Assembly: GCF_009674725.1 (NCBI RefSeq)
Contig: NZ_WKKH01000008.1
Span: 1-64,000, forward strand
Length of the DNA: 64,000 nt
Source of the DNA: Pedobacter petrophilus
Lineage (GTDB): Bacteria > Bacteroidota > Bacteroidia > Sphingobacteriales > Sphingobacteriaceae
Reading direction: 5' to 3'
Both the position numbers and the translations under genes were made by a program. Positions 1 to 9,190 of this stretch are shown piece after piece (within the stretch, counting starts at the first letter, position 1; each line of letters starts with the position of its first letter). The notes beneath the pieces were generated by a model, which saw only the letters and a program-made list of their open reading frames with translations, had not been told where the DNA came from and made no database searches.

Positions 1-480
1 TGCTGAACTTGATTCAGCATCTTTATATATGAATCTAGTTCCAGAAAATAAATTCGTATTGTCACATTGAGCTTGTCGAAATGCCGTGAGTTTGTAGAAA
101 GCCCTTCGACAGGCTCAGGATGACACACTGACCGGTGAGGTCTTGCTTGAACTCCTCGTACGTCCTGCTGAATTTATGATCCTTTAGCAGCATCCTCTGA
201 TCATCCTGTCGAACCTTCAATCGTTCTTGCTGAACTTGATTCAGCATCTTTATATATGAATCTAGTTCCAGAAAATAAATTCGTATTGTCACATTGAGCT
301 TGTCGAAATGCCGTGAGTTTGTAGAAAGCCCTTCGACAGGCTCAGGATAACACACTGACCGGTGAGGTCTTGCTTGAACTCCTCGTGCGTCCTGCTGAAT
401 TTATGATCCTTTAGCAGAATTCCCTGATCATCCTGTCGAATCTTCAATCGTCTTTGCTGAACTTGGTGGCATTCTGAATT
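1..480. repeat. Tandem 227-bp repeat with REP-like palindromes
   Basis: Two copies lie head to tail (1-227 and 228-454), and a third begins at 455 and diverges after about 12 bases. By eye the two full copies differ at about 8 positions. Each copy holds an imperfect inverted repeat (60-80 against 105-125, 17 of 21 pairs) built on TTCGACAGGCTC, and a short perfect hairpin TGCTGAA-CTTGA-TTCAGCA at its left end. Such palindromes are common extragenic repeats in Bacteroidota. The array touches the window edge, so more copies may lie upstream. The open frames across it are produced by the repeat and do not look like genes. Confidence 0.85.
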
Positions 481-543
481 CATTTCAGAACAGCATCTTA
501 TCTTTGTACAATAGGCTTTGGGATAGATTCAGTGCGCATAACC

Positions 544-1743
544 CTAAAATAAACTCAACTGATCACCCGGCGGTTTCTCTTTCCCGAAAATAGTTCTCCC
601 GCCATGTTTCCAGCTTTCTGCTCTTTCTTTCTCAATCACCTTTTCAAAATTCATATTCGGCATAAAATTCCGCTCTGCATTTCGCGCAATCTGATGCAGC
701 GATTTAATCGCCTGTTGCCTCTCGCTTTCCCCGATTTTAGCTTTCTCCACCGCTTTTTGCAAAACACTAATCGTCTCATCATAAACATTTACCGGAACCG
801 GAAATGGATGTCCGTCCTTGCCGCCATGAGCAAAAGAATAACGCGCAGGATCTGTAAACCGCGAGGGGGTTCCATAAATCACTTCACTTACCAAAGCCAA
901 CGACTGTAATGTCCGTGGTCCCATGCCTTCCAGAAGCAGAAGTTCTTCAAAATCAGTTGGCTGTTTTTCCTGAGCCAGCCATAAGATACTGCCCAGGCGT
1001 TTCAGGTCGACATCTTGTGCTTTTACATCATGATGATCAGGCATCACCAGTTTCTGAATTTCCGAAATCATTCTGGTAGGGGATTCTGCAGTAATACCCA
1101 TCATCGTCTGACGCGTAACATCAGCCTCAATAGAAGTAAGATTGAGAATCTGTCCCTGATTAACGCCACAAATTCCCGTATGCGGTTCTTCTATAAATGA
1201 TTTTAAATTTTCTGAATGCCAATGGTATCGCCTGGCCGTGGAACTGGCATCGCTCATACCTTGTTGCACAACGGCCCAGTCGCCATCACTACTTAAAATA
1301 AAACTATGCAGGTATAATTGAAAGCCATCCTGAATGGCTGTATTGTCTACTTTCGCGCTAAGTTTGCTCGCCCGAACCAATTCTGTGCCGTTCAGGCCGG
1401 TTTTATCTGCTATTCTTAATAGTTCATTTGGGGTTTCGCGACTGGATTTTCCTTTTCCACCGCAAATATATATGCCGAGTTCTTTAGAAAGTGGATTGAT
1501 CGATTTCTTCAAAGCGCCCATAACTGAAGTGGTAATTCCAGAAGAATGCCAGTCCATGCCCATTACAGCGCCTAAACTTTGAAACCAAAACGGACTACTC
1601 AACCTGCGAATAACTTCGGCTCTGCCATATTCTACAAGAATAGCTTCTACAATGGCTAAACCTAATGTGGCCATACGGTTGGCCAGCCACGGTGGAACAT
1701 GCCCGTAATGTAATGGTAAATCTGCGCTTCCTGATCTTTTCAA
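544..1743 (-). CDS. DUF763 domain protein
   Basis: This is a full-length member of the DUF763 family, whose function is unknown. The N-terminal signature KRSGSADLPLHYGHVPPWL and the later FQSLGAVMGMDWHSSGITT block (about residues 58-76) are the family hallmarks. A TTG at 1743 puts MKRSGSADLPL at the start, as in relatives. Another TTG at 1761 would add six residues. No ATG is available, because an in-frame stop lies just upstream of 1761. No signal peptide or membrane segment is visible, so it is probably cytoplasmic. Helix-hairpin-like LLLEGMGPRTLQSLALVSE in the C-terminal half recalls DNA-binding HhH motifs, which would fit a nucleic-acid role, but that is inference. It lies between the repeat array and a secreted esterase. 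Confidence 0.8.
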   Translation of the reverse strand: MKRSGSADLPLHYGHVPPWLANRMATLGLAIVEAILVEYGRAEVIRRLSSPFWFQSLGAVMGMDWHSSGITTSVMGALKKSINPLSKELGIYICGGKGKSSRETPNELLRIADKTGLNGTELVRASKLSAKVDNTAIQDGFQLYLHSFILSSDGDWAVVQQGMSDASSTARRYHWHSENLKSFIEEPHTGICGVNQGQILNLTSIEADVTRQTMMGITAESPTRMISEIQKLVMPDHHDVKAQDVDLKRLGSILWLAQEKQPTDFEELLLLEGMGPRTLQSLALVSEVIYGTPSRFTDPARYSFAHGGKDGHPFPVPVNVYDETISVLQKAVEKAKIGESERQQAIKSLHQIARNAERNFMPNMNFEKVIEKERAESWKHGGRTIFGKEKPPGDQLSLF

Positions 1744-1782
1744 TACTAACAAATTTAGCAATATGTTTTGTTAAATTGAAAT

Positions 1783-2760
1783 TTATTTCAGTTGCACAGC
1801 TGCCTGATTTTTAAATTGCTGGTCTAGAAAATTAATCATCAGGGAAGAAACTTGTTCAAGCCATGGATTAAACAGCCAAAAGGGGTGAGGTGTATCCAGA
1901 AGCGTATGCACTTCTGTGTAGATTCCAAATGGTTTGACCTTTGCAATCAGATCATCCCTGCCGGCATGGAAGCGCGGCGTGGAGCTGTTAATAAATAGCA
2001 TCGGAACGGTATGTTGATTTGCATGATTTAACGCCGATGCATTGTGCCACAAATCGGGGTTATCTTTAAGCTCTGATCCAAGCCAGATCGCAGCCACTGA
2101 TTTACGATTTGGATCTGTGCTCACTTCGGAAGACTCCGGATGATCGAAAGCCAATACACCATCAACATCGATTACTGCCTGAACGGTACTGCTATGTCTA
2201 TTAATCTTTTCTTTTTCAAATTGTTCGTCGTTATTTGTCGTTCCAACCAGCGCAGCCAATTGTCCGCCAGCAGAAAAACCGGTTATGATTATCTTGTTGG
2301 TGTCTATATTGAATTTCTTCGCATTGGCTTTGATCCATCGAATGGTGTTCTTAAGGTCGAAAACTGCGGCTGGAAATTGCGCATGGGTGGATAACCGGTA
2401 ATCTGTAGTAATTGCTACATAACCATTTTGCGCCATTTTTTGCGCCAAAGGAATGTTTTGCGAACGATTTCCGGAACGCCAGCCACCACCGAAAACAAAT
2501 AAAACCGCAGGTAATAAATGCTTCGAATGCTTAGGATAAACTACATCTAATGATAAATTTCCGGTAGGAGTGTTTGCATAAAAGATGTTGCTTGTGGTTT
2601 TAAAATTTCCTTTTGTTAACGGCTGCGCAATGCTGATGTAGGGACGCTTCTTCTTTTCTTTAATATAAGTAGAATATACGCTGAATGAGGTGTCTGGCTG
2701 AATTTTTTGCGCATGACCAGCGGTAAAAAAGAAAATAAAAATTAAAGGTAAAAATTTCAT
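1783..2760 (-). CDS. Secreted alpha/beta hydrolase (BD-FAE-like esterase)
   Basis: This is a predicted exported carboxylesterase of the BD-FAE/prolyl-oligopeptidase-like hydrolase group. The chosen ATG at 2760 gives MKFLPLIFIFFFTAGHAQ, a clear Sec signal peptide with cleavage near AQ. An upstream start at 2808 would bury this signal. The oxyanion segment reads FVFGGGW, with Phe where the family usually has His. The nucleophile elbow is GFSAGG (Ser about 163), a candidate acid is in HAGRDDL, and the catalytic His is in DTPHPF near the C-terminus. The substrate cannot be told; acyl or acetyl esters of plant polysaccharides are the usual targets of relatives. It is divergent from the metallophosphoesterase gene, with a spacer under 100 bp. 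Confidence 0.8.
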   Translation of the reverse strand: MKFLPLIFIFFFTAGHAQKIQPDTSFSVYSTYIKEKKKRPYISIAQPLTKGNFKTTSNIFYANTPTGNLSLDVVYPKHSKHLLPAVLFVFGGGWRSGNRSQNIPLAQKMAQNGYVAITTDYRLSTHAQFPAAVFDLKNTIRWIKANAKKFNIDTNKIIITGFSAGGQLAALVGTTNNDEQFEKEKINRHSSTVQAVIDVDGVLAFDHPESSEVSTDPNRKSVAAIWLGSELKDNPDLWHNASALNHANQHTVPMLFINSSTPRFHAGRDDLIAKVKPFGIYTEVHTLLDTPHPFWLFNPWLEQVSSLMINFLDQQFKNQAAVQLK

Positions 2761-2847
2761 CAGGCTAAATATATAGAATTGTTTAGGCTTGCGCGAACAG
2801 TTTAGCATTATAATTTGTTAAGTTTAGAACCAAAATTAATTAGATTG

Positions 2848-3939
2848 ATGCGGAAATTTTTACAACGTTTATTTGGAAACAGGGTCATTCGAATGTCTAA
2901 CAGATTTGGCTCCAGACCTGATCGTAAGCGTATCCACGAAGCATTAAGCAAGCTTTTTGAAACCATAAATGCCGAGCCTGGAAAAAGAGGTCTGGTGTTT
3001 GAAATCTCAGAAGCAGATAAATTTATCATCCTGAGCGATCAGCATAAAGGTGCCCGTGATTATGCTGACGATTTTTCCCTGGCAGAAATAAACTACCTCA
3101 CGGCACTCGATTACTATAACGAATCTCAATTTCATTACATCAACCTCGGCGATAGCGAAGAACTTTGGGAGAATTTGTTGGAATCTGTAATCAAGCACAA
3201 TAAACAAACCTTTGAGAAGGAAAAGTTATTCATCAACCGCAAAGCTTTCACGAAAATTTTTGGTAATCATGATTTGTACTGGGATAACGATCCGTTAGCA
3301 AGCTTTAATTTAAACCGGATTTATGGGCAGAAAGTTTCGATTTATGAGGGCGTGATTCTGAAAATAAAGTTTGAAACCGGCGTGCTTAATATTTTCCTGA
3401 CTCACGGCCACCAGGGCGATTTACAAAGCGATGGAAACTGGTTTAGTAAATGGTTTGTAAGTACAATCTGGGCACCTATACAGTCGTATCTGCAAATTAA
3501 TCCGAATACACCTGCCTATGATAATCAACTGAAAACCGCACACAACAGCCTGATGTATAGCTGGCAGTCTGAGCAAAAGGATACCGCGTTAATTACCGGA
3601 CATACCCATCAACCGGTTTTTGCTTCGCTTACACACCTGGAGCAGATTTATTTAAAATTAAAAAACGCAACAATTGGAAGGCATCAGGCCGAGATTGATG
3701 AATTAAATGAGGAGTTGAAAAAACGAGTAAAGAAAGGCGATGATGTTCCGGAGTTTAAAACCTATAAACCGGGCTATTTTAATAGCGGCTGTTGTTGCTT
3801 TAGCGATGGAGACATTACAGGGATAGAAATAGAAAATGGTTTTATCAGACTTATAAAATGGTCCTTTCAAAAAACTGGAGCGCCAGAAAGGTCCATTTTA
3901 GAAGAAATGAAATTGGTGGAGCTGCTTGATGTTACTTAA
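2848..3939 (+). CDS. Calcineurin-like metallophosphoesterase
   Basis: This is a cytoplasmic binuclear-metal phosphoesterase. The metal-ligand motifs appear in the standard order: SDQHKG, GDSEELWE, FGNHDLYW, THGHQGD and GHTHQP. An insertion of charged helix (about 270-300) follows GHTH, and then comes NSGCCCF. The substrate is not predictable; the family includes nucleotide, lipid A intermediate and protein phosphatases. ATG 2848 (MRKFLQRLFG) is preferred over a TTG at 2815; ATG 2893 is a further option. Its last 8 bases overlap the end of the convergent histidine kinase gene, so both transcripts run into each other. Confidence 0.85.
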   Translation: MRKFLQRLFGNRVIRMSNRFGSRPDRKRIHEALSKLFETINAEPGKRGLVFEISEADKFIILSDQHKGARDYADDFSLAEINYLTALDYYNESQFHYINLGDSEELWENLLESVIKHNKQTFEKEKLFINRKAFTKIFGNHDLYWDNDPLASFNLNRIYGQKVSIYEGVILKIKFETGVLNIFLTHGHQGDLQSDGNWFSKWFVSTIWAPIQSYLQINPNTPAYDNQLKTAHNSLMYSWQSEQKDTALITGHTHQPVFASLTHLEQIYLKLKNATIGRHQAEIDELNEELKKRVKKGDDVPEFKTYKPGYFNSGCCCFSDGDITGIEIENGFIRLIKWSFQKTGAPERSILEEMKLVELLDVT

Positions 3940-5077
3940 CAGGCAATTCTACATAAAAGGTAGTGCCTTTGCCAATCCCTTCACTCTTTGCCCTGATCTT
4001 TCCTTTATGCATATCTGCAAACATTTTAGCTACAATTAAACCTAAACCATTTGAATTTTCCCGACCCGTAGGCACAGCATTTAATTTTGAAAACTTAATA
4101 AACAAACGGTCCAGATCAGCTTCATCTAAGCCAACGCCAAGGTCTTTTATTGCGATAGTTGCCTGGTTTTCAATTACCTGATGAGAAATTTCTATCTCAC
4201 TCATTGTTGGAGAGAACTTTATAGAATTTTGAATCAACTGTGAAAATAATTCCCGAAGCTTAACTTCATCTCCGAAAATTTCGACAGGCTCATTGATTTT
4301 TACTGACACAGATAGATTCTTGTTTGCTAAAGCAGATCCAAGATCATCGGTTACATCCGCTAATAATTTCTTCAGATCAATTTTTGTTTTCTGTGGCTTA
4401 AAAGAACCATTTTCCTTTCTCGCTGAACTTAAAATATCATTCAGGTTATCAACCATTCTTTTTGATTGAAGATTGATCTTACCGGCAATGTTGGCTACTC
4501 TTTCACCGGCATCCGGCATTCGGCTTACCAATTCGGATTGAAGTGAAATGGTCGTCATTGGATTTTTTAAGTCGTGGATCAGCACATGTAAACGATCGTC
4601 AAGCGCACGCATGGTCCTTCTGATTGCCAGTCTTGTTTCCAGTTTTTCTGCAACCATTTCGGCCAACCGTTCCAGCATAGATGATTGATGTTCAGTGGTT
4701 TCGACTGGCAGGTCATCATAAACCATGATCGCCCCTAAATTATGCCTGCCAGGTGATTTAATGATCGCGCCAGCAAAAAAGCCATTAAATTCTCCAGCTG
4801 TTTCGCTTATTTCATCGGCTGATTTCGCCAGATTAAAAATATACTGAACTTTATCTATCTCCGGTTCACTTCCGGTTACCGCTTTAAAGAATATTCCATT
4901 TTCGCCAAAAAAACCAACTGCAGCATTTTTAACCTGGAATATATCTGCTGCCAGCCGAGCAAAGTTATCGTAGCTCTTTTCTGCAGGCGTATCAAGTATT
5001 TCGTAACCAAAAAGGGTTTGCAAACGCAATTCTTCGTTTATGGAGATAGATTGATCTGGAATTTCGGCTGATTGCAT
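3932..5077 (-). CDS. GAF-type sensor histidine kinase
   Basis: This is a soluble two-component sensor kinase of 381 residues. Residues about 15-150 form a GAF-like sensory domain, beginning with the common Bacteroidota motif LQTLFGYEILDTPAEKSYD. The dimerisation/phosphoacceptor segment HDLKNPMTTI follows (His168). The ATPase domain then shows the N box QNSIKFSP, G1 DLGVGL, F box FIKFSKL and G2 GLGLIVAK. There is no transmembrane segment, so the signal is probably internal or redox/small-molecule. No response regulator is adjacent; its partner is unknown. It is convergent with the phosphoesterase gene and overlaps it by 8 bp. Confidence 0.9.
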   Translation of the reverse strand: MQSAEIPDQSISINEELRLQTLFGYEILDTPAEKSYDNFARLAADIFQVKNAAVGFFGENGIFFKAVTGSEPEIDKVQYIFNLAKSADEISETAGEFNGFFAGAIIKSPGRHNLGAIMVYDDLPVETTEHQSSMLERLAEMVAEKLETRLAIRRTMRALDDRLHVLIHDLKNPMTTISLQSELVSRMPDAGERVANIAGKINLQSKRMVDNLNDILSSARKENGSFKPQKTKIDLKKLLADVTDDLGSALANKNLSVSVKINEPVEIFGDEVKLRELFSQLIQNSIKFSPTMSEIEISHQVIENQATIAIKDLGVGLDEADLDRLFIKFSKLNAVPTGRENSNGLGLIVAKMFADMHKGKIRAKSEGIGKGTTFYVELPVK

Positions 5078-5122
5078 CTGTCGGGAATGATTTAAAAAAG
5101 GGTTATTTGTTAAAGGTAAAGA

Positions 5123-5140
5123 TTATCGTCAAAACGATAA
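5123..5140. promoter_or_regulatory. Short perfect inverted repeat in divergent region
   Basis: TTATCGT-CAAA-ACGATAA lies in the spacer between the histidine kinase (leftward) and the GH130 gene (rightward). It has a 7-bp perfect stem. No U tract follows, so it is more like an operator or mRNA hairpin than a terminator. The role is not established. Confidence 0.3.
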
Positions 5141-5233
5141 ATAATATAAACAATTAAGTATTAACTTTAGTTGTTATAGCTTATGTCATTTTCAAGAAAA
5201 AAGGCGTTATAAAAACTACCAAAATTATTAATA

Positions 5234-6706
5234 ATGAGATTATACATAGAACGTAAACCTGTTAAAGTGAATCCCGATACCAAACGGGTTATTGCCCGTT
5301 TTTTTTTTAACGGAGAAGAAAGAGCTTTAGAAGTAATTAAAAAAGTGCTCGAATTTTCCGATGAAAAAGTTTTTTCCATCATTTCTCCCATCCTGCAGGA
5401 ATATTCAAAAAGACACCGGAATATTACCAAAATTTTAAATCGCCATTGTAAAAAGCTGAAGAAACAATTTACAATCCTTGGTCAGGATATGGAAGATCTT
5501 GATCAATATACCAAACTGCTTATTGGTGCCTATTTTACCCATGAATATTCGATAGAATCGGCCGCTTTTTTTAATCCCAGCATTATTGATGATCCGGATC
5601 AAACCGACCTGGTTGAGGGAGAAAAAAGAGTAATTATCAGTTTCCGTGCTGTTGGAGAAGGACACATTTCTTCGATTGTTTTCAGGCGGGCTTTAATCGA
5701 TAAACATAATAATATCCAGGTGTTGCCTGTTGGAAATTATGTTGATGAAGCGGAAGTGGTTAAAAACGCCATTTACGTTAAAAAGCATTTTATCAAAAAA
5801 GCTGCGTATGCACAAATTGATGCCACCGTACTCGAAGAAATGGAAGGTAAACTGAATGATCGCTTCGAGTATACCGACCTGAGCAACATTATCAAAGATT
5901 CTAAAAGTCTACATACAGAAAATCCTTCGCGCTTAATTGAATACGATAAAGTACTTTGGCTATCTGATACCTACCATACCATATCTTTCTCTAAAGATAC
6001 AGACATCTCAGACCGCGTTATTTTCCCGATTTCAGAATTCGAGCGGAAAGGAATTGAAGATGCCCGCTTTGTTAAATTTATCAAAGACGACGGAAAGGTG
6101 GTTTATTATGCTACTTATACCGCATTCGATGGTTCACTGATTATTCCAAAACTGGTGCAGACGGAAGATTTCTACGAGTTTAAAGTAATTCCATTATATG
6201 GTGACGGTGCTCAAAATAAAAACCTGGCACTTTTTCCCCGTAAAATTAATGGAAAATATGTGATGATGAGCAGGATAGATGGTTGGAATAATTACCTGAT
6301 GTTCTCTGATAAAGTAAATGTCTGGGAAAATCCTGTTTTACTGAAACAGCCACGGTACGATTGGGAATTGGTTCAAATTGGTAACTGCGGGTCTCCGATT
6401 GAAACAGATAAAGGCTGGTTAGTGATTACCCATGGCGTTGGGCCGATGAGACGGTATTGCATAGGCGTAGTTTTGTTAGATTTAGAAAACCCAGGCAAGG
6501 AAATTGGTCACCTCAAAGAACCGTTAATTATTCCAAACAACGACGAACGGGAAGGTTATGTGCCAAACGTGGTATACTCCTGCGGTTCAATTATAAGTAA
6601 CGGTGAACTGATTATCCCTTATGGTTTATCAGATTATAGTTCTTCATTTGCTACAGTAAATCTGGAATTACTATTAAACAAACTATTGGAAAACGGCGTA
6701 GGATAA
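5234..6706 (+). CDS. GH130 family glycoside phosphorylase/hydrolase
   Basis: This belongs to glycoside hydrolase family 130, whose known members phosphorolyse or hydrolyse beta-mannosides. Visible family blocks are FNPSIIDD (113-120), SFRAVGEGHISS (136-147), IEDARF (274-279) and KNLALFPRK (329-337), followed by WNNYLMFSD and GNCGSPIETDKGWLVITHGVG. An N-terminal extension of about 100 residues, mostly helical and basic, precedes the propeller. There is no signal peptide, so it is cytoplasmic, which fits a phosphorylase acting on imported or internal oligosaccharide. The exact substrate and whether it is a phosphorylase or hydrolase cannot be read from sequence alone. It is convergent with a GT4-fusion gene and shares a terminator with it. 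Confidence 0.85.
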   Translation: MRLYIERKPVKVNPDTKRVIARFFFNGEERALEVIKKVLEFSDEKVFSIISPILQEYSKRHRNITKILNRHCKKLKKQFTILGQDMEDLDQYTKLLIGAYFTHEYSIESAAFFNPSIIDDPDQTDLVEGEKRVIISFRAVGEGHISSIVFRRALIDKHNNIQVLPVGNYVDEAEVVKNAIYVKKHFIKKAAYAQIDATVLEEMEGKLNDRFEYTDLSNIIKDSKSLHTENPSRLIEYDKVLWLSDTYHTISFSKDTDISDRVIFPISEFERKGIEDARFVKFIKDDGKVVYYATYTAFDGSLIIPKLVQTEDFYEFKVIPLYGDGAQNKNLALFPRKINGKYVMMSRIDGWNNYLMFSDKVNVWENPVLLKQPRYDWELVQIGNCGSPIETDKGWLVITHGVGPMRRYCIGVVLLDLENPGKEIGHLKEPLIIPNNDEREGYVPNVVYSCGSIISNGELIIPYGLSDYSSSFATVNLELLLNKLLENGVG

Positions 6707-6732
6707 ATAATTCATCTATGCGCATTAAATAA

Positions 6733-6766
6733 AAAAGGCTGGTTCGCATTTCGTGAACCAGCCTTT
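6733..6766. terminator. Bidirectional terminator between GH130 and GT4 genes
   Basis: A 13-bp perfect stem, AAAAGGCTGGTTC with its complement, closes an 8-base loop. A-rich and T-rich flanks sit on each side, so it can end both convergent transcripts. Confidence 0.85.
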
Positions 6767-6783
6767 TACGTAGGTTAGGTATT

Positions 6784-9054
6784 TTATACCAACTTATTAC
6801 TCTCAACCAATGGAGTTGACAGGGTTTGATATTCTGCCTCTGCAGCTTGCAAAACTGCTAAATGCGAAACGAAATATGCCAATGTACTTTCTGCACCCTG
6901 GTTTCTGTTCACACTATTAAACTGCAATCCATCGGCACAGCCATGTGTCTCAAAATCATATAAAGGAATATGCAAACTGTTTTTACCTAAAAACCATTCA
7001 TAACTGGTATGCATTAAACTCAAATACTTACTGTCTTTAGTTACTTCGTATGTTTTACAATACAACAACACCATGGCCATGGTTTCAATTGCCTGCTGGT
7101 CATAAATTGGATTTTTACCATTTTTCTTCATCCAGCCATCATTCCCAACAGGATTTAAATAACCGTTTTCAAACGAAAAGCTGTTTAAGAAATTGATACT
7201 TTCCATGGCAATTTCAAATGATTCAGCATTGCCAGTAGCCTCGTAATGATGTAAAAGTGCCAGCGGCAAAATCGCATTATCATAAGTTAAAATATCTTCA
7301 AACCAATGCCAGTCGCCGTCTTTATTGGCTTTGTAGGCGTTTTTCAGACTATTCGCCAGGAGGTTGACTTCTTTAACGATAAATTCATCACCCCGATGAG
7401 CGCCAAGGTAATACGATCCACCAATTAGTGTATTGGCCATTCCGCGCAAATGGGAAAGGTTCTTAAAATGCGGAACAGCGTGTGAAAATAATTCGCGGCC
7501 AAATTCGCTGTATGAGTTATTAGGCGCTGCGCAAATTAAGTAACCTAAAGACCAGATTGTCCTTCCGAAGGAGTCTTCAGAACCGACTTCATCAAGATAG
7601 TTCCGGTTAAAACTTAGAAAGTTTCTAAAGTTCCCGTCTTCGGTTTGCATATATTGGATAAAGCTGAGGTAAACCGGCATCAACTTTAATGCAGTTGGGT
7701 TTTTATTCTGTTCAAAAGCCATCAGTGCCATAATGAGTGCCCTGGCATTATCATCAATACAATATCCTTCTTTTAGGTTTGGGATACCAAAACGGGCATG
7801 TTGAATAATTCCGGTATCATCTGTCAACAATGAGATGTGGCTTAAGTTTAACACTGGCATTTTCTCCACATCGATTATAGGAGGGGTAACCCGCAAAGGT
7901 TTTTCACCGGTCTCAATCGCCTGCTGAAGGGTTTCCAGGTAAATATTACCAATAGCTGGCCACCTTAGTTTTAAGCCATATTTGTAAGCGTTAATTTTTA
8001 GCTCCTGATGTTTGCTTTCATCGGCAAGTAACTCGTTTACAATATTCGCCAGGGCGGTATCGTTTTTAAAGTCGAACAGTCTTCCACGATTATCTGCTAA
8101 CAATTCTTCAGCGTGCCAATATGGTGTAGAAACTACTGCTGCACCTGCGCCAACTGCATAAGAGAGCGTTCCACTTGTAATTTGAGCTTCATTTAAATAA
8201 GGTGTAATGTATAAATAGCAGGTAGTTAAATACTGATGAAGCTCTCCTTCAGAAACAAATTTATTTACAAATGCGATGTTATTTTCAACGCCTAAATCTT
8301 TTGCCAATGCTTTTAAGCTGTCGCGATATTCTTCACCGTTATGCTTTACTACACCTGGATGGGTATTTCCTAAAATAACATATAAAACATCCGGGTGTTG
8401 CGCAACAATCCGTGGAAGTGCTTTAATAACAGTTTCCAGTCCCTTGTTCCGGCTAATTAAACCAAAGGTAAAAAGTACTTTCCTGTTTTTGAACAATTCG
8501 CTTTGTGAAAGTTCATTTTTAAGGAGAGGCTCCAAATCAGGAACGCCATGTTCTATTAATTTAATTGATGTTTTAGAGATCTGATAAATGCTGGTGAGGA
8601 ACATCACTGCTTTTTTACTCATTACCACAATTTTAGATGATTTTAATGCAATTTCCTTTATGATGGTTTGTTGCATAAAATTCGGTTCTTTTAAAACCGT
8701 ATGTAAGATAGTGATAAATGGTTTTTTTAATTCATTAATGAGGGATAGGAGGAAGACCCCGCTATTGCCGCCATAGATCCCGAATTCGTGTTCAATAATG
8801 CAAGTATCTACGTCGCTATCGTTAATGAAATTAGCCGCTTCAATATAATCCTGTTGGTTCTGTTGCCTGATTACAAATTTAACTTCTGACGGATAATCAT
8901 GTTCATTTACGTCATCAGATTCATTCATCGCAACTACGAAACTTCTATCTGCCTCATAAGATGGATTAATGCTTAAAGCATTAACTAAATTCTGGTTAAA
9001 AGTAGCTAAACCGCATTCGCGTGGGGGATAAGTAGAAATATAAGCAATTTTCAT
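6784..9054 (-). CDS. GT4 glycosyltransferase fused to a C-terminal helical-barrel-like domain
   Basis: This cytoplasmic fusion has 756 residues. Residues 1 to about 380 form a GT-B fold family 4 glycosyltransferase: the N-terminal MKIAYISTYPPRECGLATF, the nucleotide-sugar region FGLISRNKGLETVIKALP, and a late EAQITSGTLSYAVGAGAAV segment followed by TPYWHAEELL. The remaining half, from about 400, is rich in aromatic residues and helices (for example GYCIDDNARALIMAL, DGDWHWFEDILTYDNAI) and resembles six-hairpin glycosidase-type domains. No signal peptide is visible. Relatives are often annotated as mannosyltransferases, and the convergent GH130 gene supports a beta-mannoside-type glycan. The donor and product are inference. 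The fusion is longer than a normal GT4 enzyme. Confidence 0.8.
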   Translation of the reverse strand: MKIAYISTYPPRECGLATFNQNLVNALSINPSYEADRSFVVAMNESDDVNEHDYPSEVKFVIRQQNQQDYIEAANFINDSDVDTCIIEHEFGIYGGNSGVFLLSLINELKKPFITILHTVLKEPNFMQQTIIKEIALKSSKIVVMSKKAVMFLTSIYQISKTSIKLIEHGVPDLEPLLKNELSQSELFKNRKVLFTFGLISRNKGLETVIKALPRIVAQHPDVLYVILGNTHPGVVKHNGEEYRDSLKALAKDLGVENNIAFVNKFVSEGELHQYLTTCYLYITPYLNEAQITSGTLSYAVGAGAAVVSTPYWHAEELLADNRGRLFDFKNDTALANIVNELLADESKHQELKINAYKYGLKLRWPAIGNIYLETLQQAIETGEKPLRVTPPIIDVEKMPVLNLSHISLLTDDTGIIQHARFGIPNLKEGYCIDDNARALIMALMAFEQNKNPTALKLMPVYLSFIQYMQTEDGNFRNFLSFNRNYLDEVGSEDSFGRTIWSLGYLICAAPNNSYSEFGRELFSHAVPHFKNLSHLRGMANTLIGGSYYLGAHRGDEFIVKEVNLLANSLKNAYKANKDGDWHWFEDILTYDNAILPLALLHHYEATGNAESFEIAMESINFLNSFSFENGYLNPVGNDGWMKKNGKNPIYDQQAIETMAMVLLYCKTYEVTKDSKYLSLMHTSYEWFLGKNSLHIPLYDFETHGCADGLQFNSVNRNQGAESTLAYFVSHLAVLQAAEAEYQTLSTPLVESNKLV

Positions 9055-9190
9055 AGGACGTACTGTGGATTAATGTAATTACTTAACAAAAAAGGGGGTA
9101 AATAGTTTTTTTGAACATGATTAGAGGGATTTCCAGTCAAACAATATGAATTGACATCGTGTTAACCTAAATAATTAAAGAAAAACTATT

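Noticed and set aside
1..480. Possible CRISPR array
   Set aside because: The repeat unit is 227 bp with no short repeats or unique spacers, and no cas gene is near.
62..483. Two leftward open frames across the tandem repeat
   Set aside because: They share near-identical ends because the DNA is repeated, have no family features and follow the palindromes; not genes.
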